From Sphingorhabdus sp. (GTDB lineage Bacteria; Pseudomonadota; Alphaproteobacteria; Sphingomonadales; Sphingomonadaceae): a DNA stretch of 64,000 nt. Made by a program: the position numbers and the translations under genes. The DNA is taken from positions 124,001 through 188,000 of the forward strand of contig NZ_JAAVVZ010000002.1 in assembly GCF_023910635.1 (NCBI RefSeq). Direction: 5' to 3'. A model generated the notes under the pieces. It was not told where the DNA came from. It did no database searches and saw only the letters and a program-made list of their open reading frames with translations. This document shows, in pieces, positions 25,072 through 35,553 of this stretch (its first letter is position 1; each line of letters starts with the position of its first letter).

Positions 25072-25845
25072 TTAGTCCGTCAGCTCCACCCAAGTCGGCG
25101 CGTGGTCGCTGGCTTTTTCGCGGCCACGATGGTCCTTGTCGACGCCGCAACTATGGAGGCGGTCGGCGATGGCCGGGCTTAATAACAAATGGTCGATGCG
25201 AAAGCCATGGTCGCGTTGCCATGCGCCGGCTTGAAAATCCCAAAAGGTCCATACCCCGCCCTGCGGATAATGCGTGGCGAGCGCGTCGGTCCAGCCTTGG
25301 CCAAGCAATGCGCGATAGGCAGCAATGCTTTCGGGCTGACGCAACGCGTCATCCAACATCGCCGCCGGAGCCCAAATATCATGGGCATGCGGAATGACAT
25401 TATAATCGCCTGCTAACACCGCAGGGATTTCCGCCGTCAGTAACGCTGCCGCACGGGCGTATAGTCGTTGCATCCACGCCAGCTTATAGTCGAATTTTGG
25501 TCCCGGTTGCGGGTTGCCATTGGGCAAATAAATGCTCGCGATGCGGATGCCGAAAACATCGGCCTCCAAATAACGCGCATGTTCGTCCAACGGATCGCCG
25601 GGCAAAGTGCGCTGCGCCTCAATCGGCTGCGCGCCCTTGGCGAGGATGGCGACGCCATTGAATGACTTTTGCCCATGCCAGATCGCGCCATAGCCAGCGC
25701 GTTCAAAGTCCGCGACGGGGAAACCCTCATCCTGCGATTTGACCTCTTGCAAACAGGCAATGTCAGGCTGCGTTTCCTCCAGCCATTCCAGCAGACGGGG
25801 CAGGCGCGCCTTGACGCCGTTGATGTTGTAAGTCGTGATACGCAT
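25072..25845 (-). CDS. xthA: exodeoxyribonuclease III
   Basis: XthA, 257 residues, an AP endonuclease and 3'-5' exonuclease in base-excision repair. Motifs: MRITTYNINGVKARL, CLQEVKSQD (metal-binding Glu), RIASIYLPNG, AGDYNVIPHAHDIW, RIDHLLLSP and the C-terminal KASDHAPTWVEL (catalytic Asp-His). No close operon partner is evident; the tandem repeat array lies upstream of it. Confidence 0.96.
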   Translation of the reverse strand: MRITTYNINGVKARLPRLLEWLEETQPDIACLQEVKSQDEGFPVADFERAGYGAIWHGQKSFNGVAILAKGAQPIEAQRTLPGDPLDEHARYLEADVFGIRIASIYLPNGNPQPGPKFDYKLAWMQRLYARAAALLTAEIPAVLAGDYNVIPHAHDIWAPAAMLDDALRQPESIAAYRALLGQGWTDALATHYPQGGVWTFWDFQAGAWQRDHGFRIDHLLLSPAIADRLHSCGVDKDHRGREKASDHAPTWVELTD

Positions 25846-25912
25846 GATGGGGCTTTAGCCGGAAAACTGGAATAACGAACCTGTTTTTGGGACTGCGGAC
25901 GTTTCTAACTGG

Positions 25913-26650
25913 CTTCTTTACGTCTTCGTGTCTTTGTGCGAACCCAACAAGTTTGAAGGTTCGCACGAAGACACGAAGATACGAAGAAATGAAGAAAAGT
26001 TCAAAATCGTCATGCTGAACTTGGTTCAGCATCCATCGAGCAGCATAGGCCTCGCTTGAAGGGCAAAATGGACCTTGGAACGAAATGACCGCAGGTCAAA
26101 CGTGTTAAGGGTGACAGAGTTGGAGCACCGCTGTCGCACCGAACTGCCTCTTTGTGTCTTTGTGCGAACCAACCAAGTTTGAAGGTTCGCACAAAGACAC
26201 AAAGATACGAAGAAAAGTTCAAAATCGTCATGCTGAACTTGGTTCAGCATCCATCGAGCAGCATAGGCCTCGCTTGAAGGGCAAAATGGACCTTGGAACG
26301 AAATGACCGCAGGTCAAACGTGTTAAGGGTGACAGAGTTGGAGCACCGCTGTCGCACCGAACTGCCTCTTTGTGTCTTTGTGCGAACCAACCAAGTTTGA
26401 AGGTTCGCACAAAGACACAAAGATACGAAGAAAAGTTCAAAATCGTCATGCTGAACTTGGTTCAGCATCCATCGAGCAGCATAGGCCTCGCTTGAAGGGC
26501 AAAATGGACCTTGGAACGAAATGACCGCAGGTCAAACGTGTTAAGGGTGACAGAGTTGGAGCACCGCTGTCGCACCGAACTGCCTCTTTGTGTCTTTGTG
26601 CGAACCAGCCAAGTTTGAAGGTTCGCACGAAGACGGGAAGAAAAGAAGCC
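25913..26650. repeat. tandem array, 218-bp unit, about 3.4 copies
   Basis: The unit repeats with exact 218-base period (for example CCTCTTTGTG at 26147, 26365 and 26583). The two central copies are virtually identical; the first copy and the last partial copy differ at a few bases (GAACCCAACA, GAACCAGCCA). Each unit holds a hairpin with about 20-bp arms (TTTGTGTCTTTGTGCGAACC and its complement), a family-A-like dyad (CATGCTGAACTTGGTTCAGCA) and a spacer with CGAAATGACCGCAGG. Short open frames inside it repeat with the array and are not genes. It fills nearly all of the 811-base gap between xthA and the Fe-S carrier gene. Confidence 0.93.
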
Positions 26651-26656
26651 GCGCCC

Positions 26657-26992
26657 TCAAACCGAAAAGCTGGATCCACAGCCGCAACCGGCTTGCGCTT
26701 GCGGGTTTGTTACCTTGAAGCTTTTGCCGCCAAGCGATTCTACGAAGTCCACCGCAGAGCCGCGGACAAGATCAAGGCTCATGGGGTCAATGACCAGCGC
26801 CGCGCCGTCGCCCTGCGCCTGAATATCGTCGGCCTCAATCGAGTCGGCTAAGCCGAAGCGATATTGAAAGCCCGAACAACCGCCACCTTCAACCGACAGA
26901 CGCAGCACAGGGTCTTTGCCCAACTTCGTCGCGATTTCGGCCACGCGGCGCGCGGCGTTAGGTGTCATGAAAATGACTTCAGTTTCGGTCAT
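26657..26992 (-). CDS. erpA: iron-sulfur cluster insertion protein (ErpA/HesB family)
   Basis: About 111 residues of A-type Fe-S carrier: VLRLSVEGGGCSGFQYRFGLA and the C-terminal QAGCGCGSSFSV supply the three conserved cysteines that hold the cluster. It delivers clusters to apo-proteins. ATG 26992 (MTETEVIF) is used; an in-frame ATG at 27010 is possible and neither has a strong RBS. The symbol is by similarity; IscA-type cannot be excluded from sequence alone. Confidence 0.9.
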   Translation of the reverse strand: MTETEVIFMTPNAARRVAEIATKLGKDPVLRLSVEGGGCSGFQYRFGLADSIEADDIQAQGDGAALVIDPMSLDLVRGSAVDFVESLGGKSFKVTNPQAQAGCGCGSSFSV

Positions 26993-27116
26993 AGATTTTA
27001 TGTAGGCCATGCTAGGCCCAAAGGAAAGTAGTAGTAAAGAAAAGGGGCGGCAAAGTTTCCGATGCCAGCCCCCAAGATTACACCCTCTCCCAAAGGTGAT
27101 GCGTTAGCCTGTCCGC

Positions 27117-27857
27117 TTACTCGCCTTCAGCAGGACCGCCAAAGGCTTTGCTATCAGCAGTTTTCGAGGCAAGCAAGAATTTTGAGCCGCTTGGGTCTGA
27201 TTTCTGCGGGGCCAAGAAAGCAATCGGGTTGATCGCTTCACCGGCGATGCGCACTTCATAATGCAGATGGCTTCCGGTGGAGCGGCCAGTTGAGCCCATA
27301 TAGCCCAAAATGTCGCCCTTGCGGATGCGTTGGCCGGGTGTCACGTTCATCGCCGACAAATGGCCATAACGTGTCTGCACCGCGTTGCCGTGGTTGATTT
27401 CTACAAATTTGCCATAGCCACCAACCCATTCGGCGCGGCCAATCGTGCCGTCTGCAGTTGCGAAAATGGGTGTGCCCACTGGACCGGGAATGTCCAGGCC
27501 CTTGTGGTTACGGCTGGCGCCACGTGTGGGGGCATTGCGATATCCAAAACCGCTGGAGAATTTCATGATCTCGACAGGGTTGATGGAAGGAACGGCAACT
27601 TCGACCTTATGCACGGCGCCGTTGATGCGGCCCCAGCTGTCGTTCAAGGCGCGAAATTCAGGGTCGGAAACGCCAAGAGCGGTTTGGTTGGCCTTCAAAT
27701 CTTCGGGTGAAATGCGGAAAGTGTCAGATGAAGCGGCAGCTGAATTTGCGATAGCAGGTGTGGCGGCTGATACAGCGACCAAAATGCCAATCGCGGATGC
27801 AGCTTTCAGGATCAGTGATTGGCACGAAGCCAAAGCGCTGGATACCATGTGTGTCAT
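27117..27857 (-). CDS. M23-family (LytM) metallopeptidase, exported
   Basis: About 246 residues: signal peptide (ALASCQSLILKAASAIGILVAVSAATPAIA) then a LytM domain with intact zinc site NHKGLDIPGPVGTP (H-x3-D) and GSHLHYEVR (H-x-H). Probably a murein endopeptidase in the periplasm. ATG 27857 follows AACAAGGTA. The 317 bases upstream (27858-28174) hold no gene, only a short dyad (CTCAAACGCGTTGAG near 28009) and presumed promoter. Confidence 0.93.
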   Translation of the reverse strand: MTHMVSSALASCQSLILKAASAIGILVAVSAATPAIANSAAASSDTFRISPEDLKANQTALGVSDPEFRALNDSWGRINGAVHKVEVAVPSINPVEIMKFSSGFGYRNAPTRGASRNHKGLDIPGPVGTPIFATADGTIGRAEWVGGYGKFVEINHGNAVQTRYGHLSAMNVTPGQRIRKGDILGYMGSTGRSTGSHLHYEVRIAGEAINPIAFLAPQKSDPSGSKFLLASKTADSKAFGGPAEGE

Positions 27858-28174
27858 TACCTTGTTGTTGCGACCCGCACCGTTTCTGGCGCAGTACCGA
27901 AGTTTGACCAAGGCAGTTGATCTGCCCACCCCTTATGAAAAGGGTGGTGTCCGATGGCTCAAACGAATGCAACAACTGTGTAATAATCGCGGGACAAGCC
28001 GCCGCTCAAACGCGTTGAGTCGTTGAATCGAGGCTATAGCGACTGGCAAAATGACGGTTTACCGATGTTCTTAACGCAGTCAGCACCGATTTGTTCCGGT
28101 GGAAAGCCGCAGGTGATGAACAGGATTCGACGCGCGTTCAGCGCATGACGCAGGGGCCTTTTAGGGTCACGACT

Positions 28175-28633
28175 CTATAAAGCCTTCGCTGCTGCCAAAA
28201 CCTCGGCCGCATGCGCCTTGACCTTCACCTTGCGCCAGACCTGCGCCACCTTGCCGTCCTTGCCGATCAGATAGGTCGACCGGTCAATGCCCATATAGAG
28301 TTTGCCGTACATTGATTTTTCGACCCAGGCGCCCATTTGCTCGGTGGCATCGCTCGCTTCGTCGGATAGCAAATTGACGGTAAGCGCATATTTTGCGGCA
28401 AATTTTGCGAGCTTGGCGGGCTTGTCCTTCGACATGCCGTAAACCGGGCAATTCAGCGCCGCAAATTCGGCTGCCAATTCGGTAAAATCCTTCGCCTCAT
28501 TGGTGCAACCGGGCGTGTCGGCTTTGGGGTAAAAATACAGCACAAACGGGCCGGAAAGCGCCGCCAGATTGACCATATTGCCTGCGCTATCGGCGACGGT
28601 CACGTCGGGTAGCGTATCGTTGATATCGGTCAT
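28175..28633 (-). CDS. bcp: thioredoxin-dependent peroxiredoxin (Bcp/PrxQ)
   Basis: A 152-residue peroxiredoxin: LYFYPKADTPGCTNEAKDF contains the peroxidatic cysteine C43, and RSTYLIGKDGKVAQVWRKVKV the C-terminal strand. There is no cysteine five residues later as in classical PrxQ; another cysteine stands at ALNCPVYG. It detoxifies peroxides in the cytoplasm. ATG 28633 follows AAGGAACGAG, 14 bases after the glnE stop, so bcp is probably read with glnE. Confidence 0.95.
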   Translation of the reverse strand: MTDINDTLPDVTVADSAGNMVNLAALSGPFVLYFYPKADTPGCTNEAKDFTELAAEFAALNCPVYGMSKDKPAKLAKFAAKYALTVNLLSDEASDATEQMGAWVEKSMYGKLYMGIDRSTYLIGKDGKVAQVWRKVKVKAHAAEVLAAAKAL

Positions 28634-28647
28634 ATTCTCGTTCCTTT

Positions 28648-31332
28648 TCAAAAATCGCGTGGGCCAAATAAGCTGTGCCATTGGTGCATGACAACCCCGC
28701 GATAATCCCTAAGCGCGTGCGTTAATCCATCCCAACCGTCAAAACCTAAGCTGTGCGCAATCAGATATTGTGCCGCCTCGGGCGGGGCTGCGCAATCGGG
28801 CGCGATCAGGCGCACCATCACCAACAACCGCGCCATCAAGGCAAAGGCCTTGGCAAAATCAGCTTGCAGGTGCCCCGCCGCCACCAACGCGTCAATCGCC
28901 GGGCCAAGCTGCGGCCGCATGCCGTCATGCGTTTCCAACTGAAGCGCGTGAATGATGAACTCCATATCCACCAATCCGCCGGGCAGCAGCTTTACATCCA
29001 ATGCCCCCTTTGGCGGCTTATGCGCGGCCATGTCCTTGCGCATCGTCGCAATATCGTGGCGCAGCTTTGCGACATCGCGCTTTGTATGCAAAACATCGCG
29101 GATGATTTTGGCGACTTGGCCGCGCGCGCCTACTGATCCAAAAAGCACCCGCGCCCGTGTGAGCGCCATATGTTCCCACGTCCATGCATTTTCGCGCTGA
29201 TATTGGTCGAAGCTTTTTACAGACGCGCACAATAGCCCGTCCGCGCCCGATGGCCGAAGTCGTGTGTCAATTTCATACAAAGCGCCCGAGGCCGTTGCCA
29301 CGGACATTGCCGCAATCACCCGCTGCGCCAGTCGGTTAAAATATTGCGTTGCGCCAAGGCTGCGCGGTCCATCGGACTCCGCCAGATGGTCGCCAGAGAA
29401 TAGCAGGATGATGTCCAAGTCCGATGCATGTGTCAACGCCTCACCACCCAGCCTGCCCAAAGCCAAAATGATCAGCTCCCCGCCTGGAATCTTGCCGTGC
29501 GCCTTTTCAAATTCGGCCAATGTTGCCGTCGTCAGCGTCTCCAGTGACGCCTCCGCCAAATGCGCATAAGCCTGCGCGATGGCGAGCGCGTCGCTGCGCC
29601 CCTCAATCAACTGAACGCCTAAAGCAAAGCGTTTTTCGCCAACATAATCGCGCACAATGTCGAGGGTGGATTGATAATCGGCGTTGCCAATCCGGCGCTG
29701 CATCGCGTCCTGCAATGCCGACACGTCGCCGGGCAAATGCATGGCGCTGGTATCGATCAACGCATCGAGATAGCGGCTTTGGCGGCCCAGATCGTCGGCC
29801 AAAGTCGGCGCGTAGCTTAAAATATCGGCGACCAGTTGCACCAGGCCGGGACGCGCCTCCAGCAATCGGAAGACGTTAATCGCGCTGGGCATCGCCTCAA
29901 TCATATTGTCGAAACGGGCGATGGCGCGATCCGAATCGGGTGCTTGCGCCAGCGCCGCCATGATCGCGGGCAACACTGCCTCAAATGCATCACGCGCCGA
30001 TGGGCTGCGGATCGTGCGAATTTTGCCGCTACGCCAGCGGGCCAATCGCTGCATCACAGCAAAAGGGTCGGCATAGCCAAGATCGGTGAGCTGTTCCTCC
30101 AGCGGCAGACCTTCGTCCGCCAATCGCGGTCCTTCGCTGCCCCCTGCATCGACCATGCGGTCATAGATGGCCGCGACCACAGCGGTGATCGGCGCAATCG
30201 CCGCAATGAACGCGTCGGCATCGGTTAAGCCATGCAATCGCGCGACAGCATCGGCAGTGTCTCGATTGGCGGGTATCTCATGCGTTTGCCGGTCACTGTG
30301 CATTTGCAAGCGATGTTCGAATATCCGCAACTGCGTATAAGCCGACGATAAGGTCTCCGCCTCTTGCGCGCTGATCGGTCCAGCCGCCGCCAGCGCCTGT
30401 AATGCTGCGCGCGTGTCTGGCACGCGCAATGCCGGGTCGCGGCCGCCGTGGATAAGTTGATGCGCTTGGGCAAAAAATTCACATTCTCTTATGCCGCCAT
30501 GGCCACGCTTCAGATCAAACCCAAGGCCCATTTTCTGCCCCTTGGCATAATGGTCACGGATTTGCGCGGTCATCGCACTGATATTCTTCAACTGCCCGAA
30601 ATCGAGCGACTTGCGCCAGATGAACGGTACAATGGCATTCAGGAAATATTCGCCCAGCGCGCGGTCGCCTGAACTCACTCGTGATCGGATGAATGCGGCT
30701 TGCTCCCACGCCAAGGCGGACGATTCATAATAGCCGATAGCTGCCTCGACCGGCAGGACGATGGGGCTGACCTCTGGCGACGGACGCAACCGCATGTCGA
30801 CGCGAAAGACATAGCCGTCCCCGTCGAGCGCGGACAAAAGCTCAATGACGCGCCTACCATAACGCACCGCCGCCTCCGCCACATCATCACGTTCGCGGTG
30901 GGGCAGGGTTTTGGGATCGAACAGGAATATCGGGTCAATGTCGGACGAATAATTCAACTCCCGCCCGCCATGTTTGCCCAGCGCAATGACGGCAAAGCCC
31001 TGATTAGGCGCACCTGGCACGCGTTCTTCGATGGCGGCGGCGATAGCTTGATCCAGCGCGTGGTCGGCAAAGTCGGAGAGGATGCGCGTGACGCGCGTCA
31101 GGTCCCAGACATCGGATAGGTCCGCAATGGCGGTCACCAAAGCAACCCCTTGGCGCTGTTTACGCAATGCGGTGCCGACCGAATCTGCACTGCGGGCAAG
31201 GGCAGCGGCAAGCGCATCGTCGAAATCGCCTGCGTGGATCAGCGGCATCAGGTCGGCATTGCGGTCGATCAGGCCAGCGAGAAACGGGCTATACGCCTGC
31301 GCTCGGGCGATGGCATTTGCGATGGCGGTCAT
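28648..31332 (-). CDS. glnE: bifunctional glutamine synthetase adenylyltransferase/deadenylase
   Basis: GlnE, 894 residues. It adenylylates and deadenylylates glutamine synthetase in response to P-II. The two nucleotidyltransferase domains are evident: GKHGGRELNYSSDIDPIFLFD near residue 127 (deadenylase half) and ALGRLGGEALTHASDLDIILLF near 637 (adenylylase half), each with the G-G...D-x-D core, plus the regulatory linker. It is somewhat shorter than the enterobacterial protein, as in other alphaproteobacteria. It fits with glnK-amtB and gltBD in this window. Confidence 0.97.
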   Translation of the reverse strand: MTAIANAIARAQAYSPFLAGLIDRNADLMPLIHAGDFDDALAAALARSADSVGTALRKQRQGVALVTAIADLSDVWDLTRVTRILSDFADHALDQAIAAAIEERVPGAPNQGFAVIALGKHGGRELNYSSDIDPIFLFDPKTLPHRERDDVAEAAVRYGRRVIELLSALDGDGYVFRVDMRLRPSPEVSPIVLPVEAAIGYYESSALAWEQAAFIRSRVSSGDRALGEYFLNAIVPFIWRKSLDFGQLKNISAMTAQIRDHYAKGQKMGLGFDLKRGHGGIRECEFFAQAHQLIHGGRDPALRVPDTRAALQALAAAGPISAQEAETLSSAYTQLRIFEHRLQMHSDRQTHEIPANRDTADAVARLHGLTDADAFIAAIAPITAVVAAIYDRMVDAGGSEGPRLADEGLPLEEQLTDLGYADPFAVMQRLARWRSGKIRTIRSPSARDAFEAVLPAIMAALAQAPDSDRAIARFDNMIEAMPSAINVFRLLEARPGLVQLVADILSYAPTLADDLGRQSRYLDALIDTSAMHLPGDVSALQDAMQRRIGNADYQSTLDIVRDYVGEKRFALGVQLIEGRSDALAIAQAYAHLAEASLETLTTATLAEFEKAHGKIPGGELIILALGRLGGEALTHASDLDIILLFSGDHLAESDGPRSLGATQYFNRLAQRVIAAMSVATASGALYEIDTRLRPSGADGLLCASVKSFDQYQRENAWTWEHMALTRARVLFGSVGARGQVAKIIRDVLHTKRDVAKLRHDIATMRKDMAAHKPPKGALDVKLLPGGLVDMEFIIHALQLETHDGMRPQLGPAIDALVAAGHLQADFAKAFALMARLLVMVRLIAPDCAAPPEAAQYLIAHSLGFDGWDGLTHALRDYRGVVMHQWHSLFGPRDF

Positions 31333-31378
31333 GATTTAACCTCCACTACACACTCTTCATCATTCCAACCTTTCCCCT

Positions 31379-31487
31379 CGTCATTCCCGCGCAGGCGGGA
31401 ATCCAACTCCAAACCCTGTGGTTCTAAAGCGCTGGTCGCTGCAACGGTTAGGCTAGGAGTTGGATTCCCGCCTACGCGGGAATGACG
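31379..31487. repeat. dispersed inverted repeat, family B, near-perfect
   Basis: Two 32-base arms (left begins CGTCATTCCCGCGCAGGCGG, right ends CGGGAATGACG) differ by one base and enclose 45 bases. A lone half-copy (CTGCGCGGGAATGACGA) follows at 31537-31554. It lies between tgt and glnE on the minus strand and would form a long hairpin in any read-through transcript. Confidence 0.9.
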
Positions 31488-31576
31488 ATGGTGTGAGAGA
31501 CGAATCCACAGATTGGTTTTTGGCTGTCCGCTGCCTCCACCTGCGCGGGAATGACGATATGGGAGAAAAAACCCGC

Positions 31577-32713
<1,137 letters not shown>

Positions 32714-32786
32714 TTAGGGACGTAATGCGTTTGAGAAAACCAACTTTTCTGAACGTTCAATCACTGGGGACATCGTCTCTTCATAA

Positions 32787-32892
32787 ACCGCAGCCCTAAG
32801 CAGCAGGTGCGCAGCGCCTGCGACCGTCGAAGGGTGTCCAAAGTGAAGGCGCTTTGCCGATAGACGCCCTTCGACAGGCTCAGGGCTGCGGT
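32787..32892. repeat. inverted repeat, family C (ACCGCAGCCCT)
   Basis: ACCGCAGCCCT at the left and AGGGCTGCGGT at the right, with internal GTCGAAGGGTG and CCCTTCGACAGGCTC arms, within the 286-base divergent gap between tgt and tldD. The rest of the gap has no recognisable gene. Similar CCTTCGACAGGCTCAGG elements are common in sphingomonads (from memory). Confidence 0.7.
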
Positions 32893-32990
32893 GATGTTGA
32901 ATCTGTCAGCGCAGCCCCTCCACCCTTCGCTGCGGGAGGAATATACAAATTATCCTTTCAACCGCCGCCGCGCCGTCCCATATACGCAAC

Positions 32991-34418
32991 ATGACTTACA
33001 CTGATCCGCGCTCCTATCTCTACCAACCCGGCCTTCTTGACCCTGACGCCGCAATACGCATCACGCGGGACGCACTGCGCGCCTGCGATGACGGGGAACT
33101 ATATCTCCAATATAGCGCGACCGAGAGCTTCGGTTTCGACGATGGCCGCTTGAAAATGGCGGATTATTCGACGGGATCGGGCTTTGGCCTGCGCGGTGTT
33201 TCGGGCGAGATGACCGGGTTTAGCCACGCCAATGACATGAGCGAGACCGCGATTCGCCGGGCGGGGGAGACGCTGAAGCTGCTTGATCCTGCCAAGGATC
33301 AACCCGCGCCGCCACCGCGCCAGAACAACCGGCATTTATACACCGATGGCAACCCGTTGGAGCTGGTGCCCTTCGCGCAAAAGGTCGCTTTGTGTCAGCA
33401 AATCGACGCCGCCGCCCGCGCGCGTGATCCGCGCGTTGCCCAAGTCAGCGTCAGCCTGTCGGGTAGTTGGAGCGTGGTTGAAATCGTCCGCGCCGATGGC
33501 TTTGTCGCCACCGACGTCCGGCCTTTGGTCCGCCTCAATGTCGCTATCGTCGCGCAAGATGGCGAACGTCGCGAAACCGGAAGCTATGGTTTTGGCGGGC
33601 GCTATCTCTACGACAAATTATTTGCAGAACAGGAATGGGAACATGCGATTGACGTCGCCTTGGCGCAGGCGCTGACCAATTTGCGTTCGGTCGCCGCGCC
33701 CGCTGGCGAAATGACCGTGTTGCTTGGCCCCGGCTGGCCCGGCGTGTTGTTGCATGAGGCAGTTGGCCATGGCCTGGAAGGCGATTTCAACCGCAAGGGC
33801 AGCAGCGCCTTTTCCGGCAAAATCGGGCAGCGCGTTGCCGCGCCCGGCGTTACCGTGGTCGACGATGGCACGATGCAGAACCGGCGCGGGTCGCTCTCGA
33901 TTGATGATGAAGGCACGCCGACTCAGGAAAATGTCCTGATCGAAGACGGCATACTGCGCGCTTATATGCAGGACCGCATGAATGCCCGCCTGATGGGTGT
34001 GGAGCCCACCGGCAATGGCCGCCGCGAAAGCTTTGCCCATGCACCGATGCCGCGCATGACCAACACCTTCATGCGCAGCGGTAATGACGACCCTGCCGAA
34101 CTTTTAAGCCGCGTCAAAAACGGCATTTTCGCCAAAAGCTTTGGCGGCGGCCAAGTCGATATTGTGTCAGGCAAATTCGTGTTTAGCTGCACCGAGGCCT
34201 ATTTGGTCAAGAACGGCAAGCTTGGCGACCCGATCAAGGGTGCGACCCTGATCGGCGATGGTCCAACCGCGTTGAACAAGATCATTGGCCTTGGCAATGA
34301 CATGGCGCTCGATGAAGGCGTTGGCGTCTGCGGCAAGGCGGGGCAAAGTGTTCCCGCGGGCGTCGGGCAACCCACCACTTTGGTGAGCGCGCTGACAGTG
34401 GGCGGGACGGCGGGGTGA
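32991..34418 (+). CDS. tldD: metalloprotease TldD
   Basis: A 475-residue TldD/PmbA-family protein. The zinc motif HEAVGHGLEGDFNRKG (H-E-x3-H) lies near residue 254, and the C-terminal GKAGQSVPAGVGQPTTLVSALTVGGTAG is the TldD signature. TldD works with TldE to degrade unfolded peptides and process some modified peptides. The TldE partner is not in the window. Confidence 0.96.
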   Translation: MTYTDPRSYLYQPGLLDPDAAIRITRDALRACDDGELYLQYSATESFGFDDGRLKMADYSTGSGFGLRGVSGEMTGFSHANDMSETAIRRAGETLKLLDPAKDQPAPPPRQNNRHLYTDGNPLELVPFAQKVALCQQIDAAARARDPRVAQVSVSLSGSWSVVEIVRADGFVATDVRPLVRLNVAIVAQDGERRETGSYGFGGRYLYDKLFAEQEWEHAIDVALAQALTNLRSVAAPAGEMTVLLGPGWPGVLLHEAVGHGLEGDFNRKGSSAFSGKIGQRVAAPGVTVVDDGTMQNRRGSLSIDDEGTPTQENVLIEDGILRAYMQDRMNARLMGVEPTGNGRRESFAHAPMPRMTNTFMRSGNDDPAELLSRVKNGIFAKSFGGGQVDIVSGKFVFSCTEAYLVKNGKLGDPIKGATLIGDGPTALNKIIGLGNDMALDEGVGVCGKAGQSVPAGVGQPTTLVSALTVGGTAG

Positions 34419-34475
34419 TCTGCGCATATTTCGGTCAGAATGGCGCTATGTCCGAACTAACCGCATGATCCTGAT

Positions 34476-35180
34476 ATGAGCCTCGCGATCAAGGTTGCGA
34501 CCTATAATATCCGCAAGGCGGTGGGGCTTGATCAACGCCGCGATCCGGCGCGCATCCTGTCGGTGCTGAATGAAATTGATGCCGATATTGTGACGCTGCA
34601 AGAGGTGGACCGCCGCTTTGGCGCGCGGGTCAGTGCGATTCCCTTGGCGATGTTGGCGGCAGAGACGCCTTATGTGCCGGTGCCGTTAAACGCGCATCCG
34701 GCGGCGATTGGTTGGCATGGCAATGCGATTTTGGTGCGCAAGGGCATTGAGGTGCGCCATACCCAGCCGATCGACATGCCAACGCTGGAACCGCGCGGGG
34801 CGGTGATGGCGGAGCTGTCGGTGAACGGGCATAGCTTGCGCGTGATTGGCGTGCATCTCGATCTGTCGGGCCTGTGGCGGCGCAAGCAAATCCGCGCTTT
34901 GTTGGCTGCCGTTGACGCAAGCCCCCGATTTATGCCCACGGTGATGATGGGAGATTTCAATCAATGGTCGGACAAAGGCGCGCTGAGCGAGCTTGCCTTT
35001 CACCATCACCGGTTGGTGCAAACGCCCAAAAGCTTTCATACCTCGCGCCCCGTTGCCCGGCTTGACCGCATCATCGTCAGCCATGAGGTGAAAGTGCGCG
35101 CCGCCGATTGCCATATTTCGCCTTTGTCGAAACAGGCGTCGGATCATCTGCCCTTATGGGCAAACATGCAGATTGGTTAG
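34476..35180 (+). CDS. endonuclease/exonuclease/phosphatase family protein
   Basis: A 234-residue EEP-fold hydrolase: KVATYNIRKAVGLDQRRD, IVTLQEVDRRFG (metal Glu), RVIGVHLDLSG, MMGDFNQWSDKG, ARLDRIIVS and QASDHLPLWANM (catalytic Asp-His). The substrate may be nucleic acid, a phosphoinositide-like or other phosphodiester. It starts 57 bases after tldD. Its TAG stop lies inside the left arm of an inserted MITE-like element, so the original C-terminus may have been altered. Confidence 0.92.
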   Translation: MSLAIKVATYNIRKAVGLDQRRDPARILSVLNEIDADIVTLQEVDRRFGARVSAIPLAMLAAETPYVPVPLNAHPAAIGWHGNAILVRKGIEVRHTQPIDMPTLEPRGAVMAELSVNGHSLRVIGVHLDLSGLWRRKQIRALLAAVDASPRFMPTVMMGDFNQWSDKGALSELAFHHHRLVQTPKSFHTSRPVARLDRIIVSHEVKVRAADCHISPLSKQASDHLPLWANMQIG

Positions 35181-35385
35181 GGTCAGGACCACTTAAATCC
35201 ACCATCGCGGCGTCAAAATGGCTTTGAGATCAAAGCCATTTTGGCGTCCTTCGGATTTGACCCATATTGTCCATTGCCACGTTGGCAAGCTTGGACTTAG
35301 AACCACTAAGTCCTGCGCTTGCCGCCTTGCACTGAACAGTATGGCCTCAAACCGCGAAGGTGGATTTAAGTGGTCCTGACCCTAA
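35177..35385. mobile_element. MITE-like element, 209 bp, with 27-bp perfect terminal inverted repeats
   Basis: The left arm (35177-35203, beginning TTAGGGTCAGGACCACTTAA) and right arm (35359-35385) are exact reverse complements over 27 bases, continued inward by ATCGCGG/CCGCGA-like pairing. Inside is a second strong hairpin (GTCAAAATGGCTTTGA with TCAAAGCCATTTTGGC, about 35212-35246). It encodes no protein. It separates the EEP gene from the nitrogen-regulated glnK promoter and contributes the stop codon of the former. A short dyad TGCCTAAATATTAGGCA follows at 35386-35402. Confidence 0.85.
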
Positions 35386-35506
35386 TGCCTAAATATTAGG
35401 CAGCTAAATATGGCTGATTAAATAATAGGCATATACTGTCCCTGCGTCGCATGGCGTCAGGCCCCAAATATCCGAATACCGACGCTTTTGCGTGCTTTGT
35501 GCTTTC

Positions 35507-35522
35507 TGGCACGGCGTTTGCA
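35507..35522 (+). promoter_or_regulatory. sigma-54 promoter of glnK-amtB
   Basis: TGGCACGGCGTTTGCA matches the -24/-12 consensus TGGCACG-N4-TTGCA at every defined position, placing transcription start near 35534, about 20 bases before the glnK ATG. It implies control by RpoN with an NtrC-type activator under nitrogen limitation. I see no clear NtrC dyad between the MITE and the promoter. Confidence 0.93.
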
Positions 35523-35553
35523 TATTGCAGTGCACAACCATCGGGGGGTCTGC

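Noticed and set aside
25913-26650. CRISPR array or repeated small genes
   Set aside because: The period is 218 bases with no unique spacers; the repeated 73-77-codon frames simply follow the tandem units.
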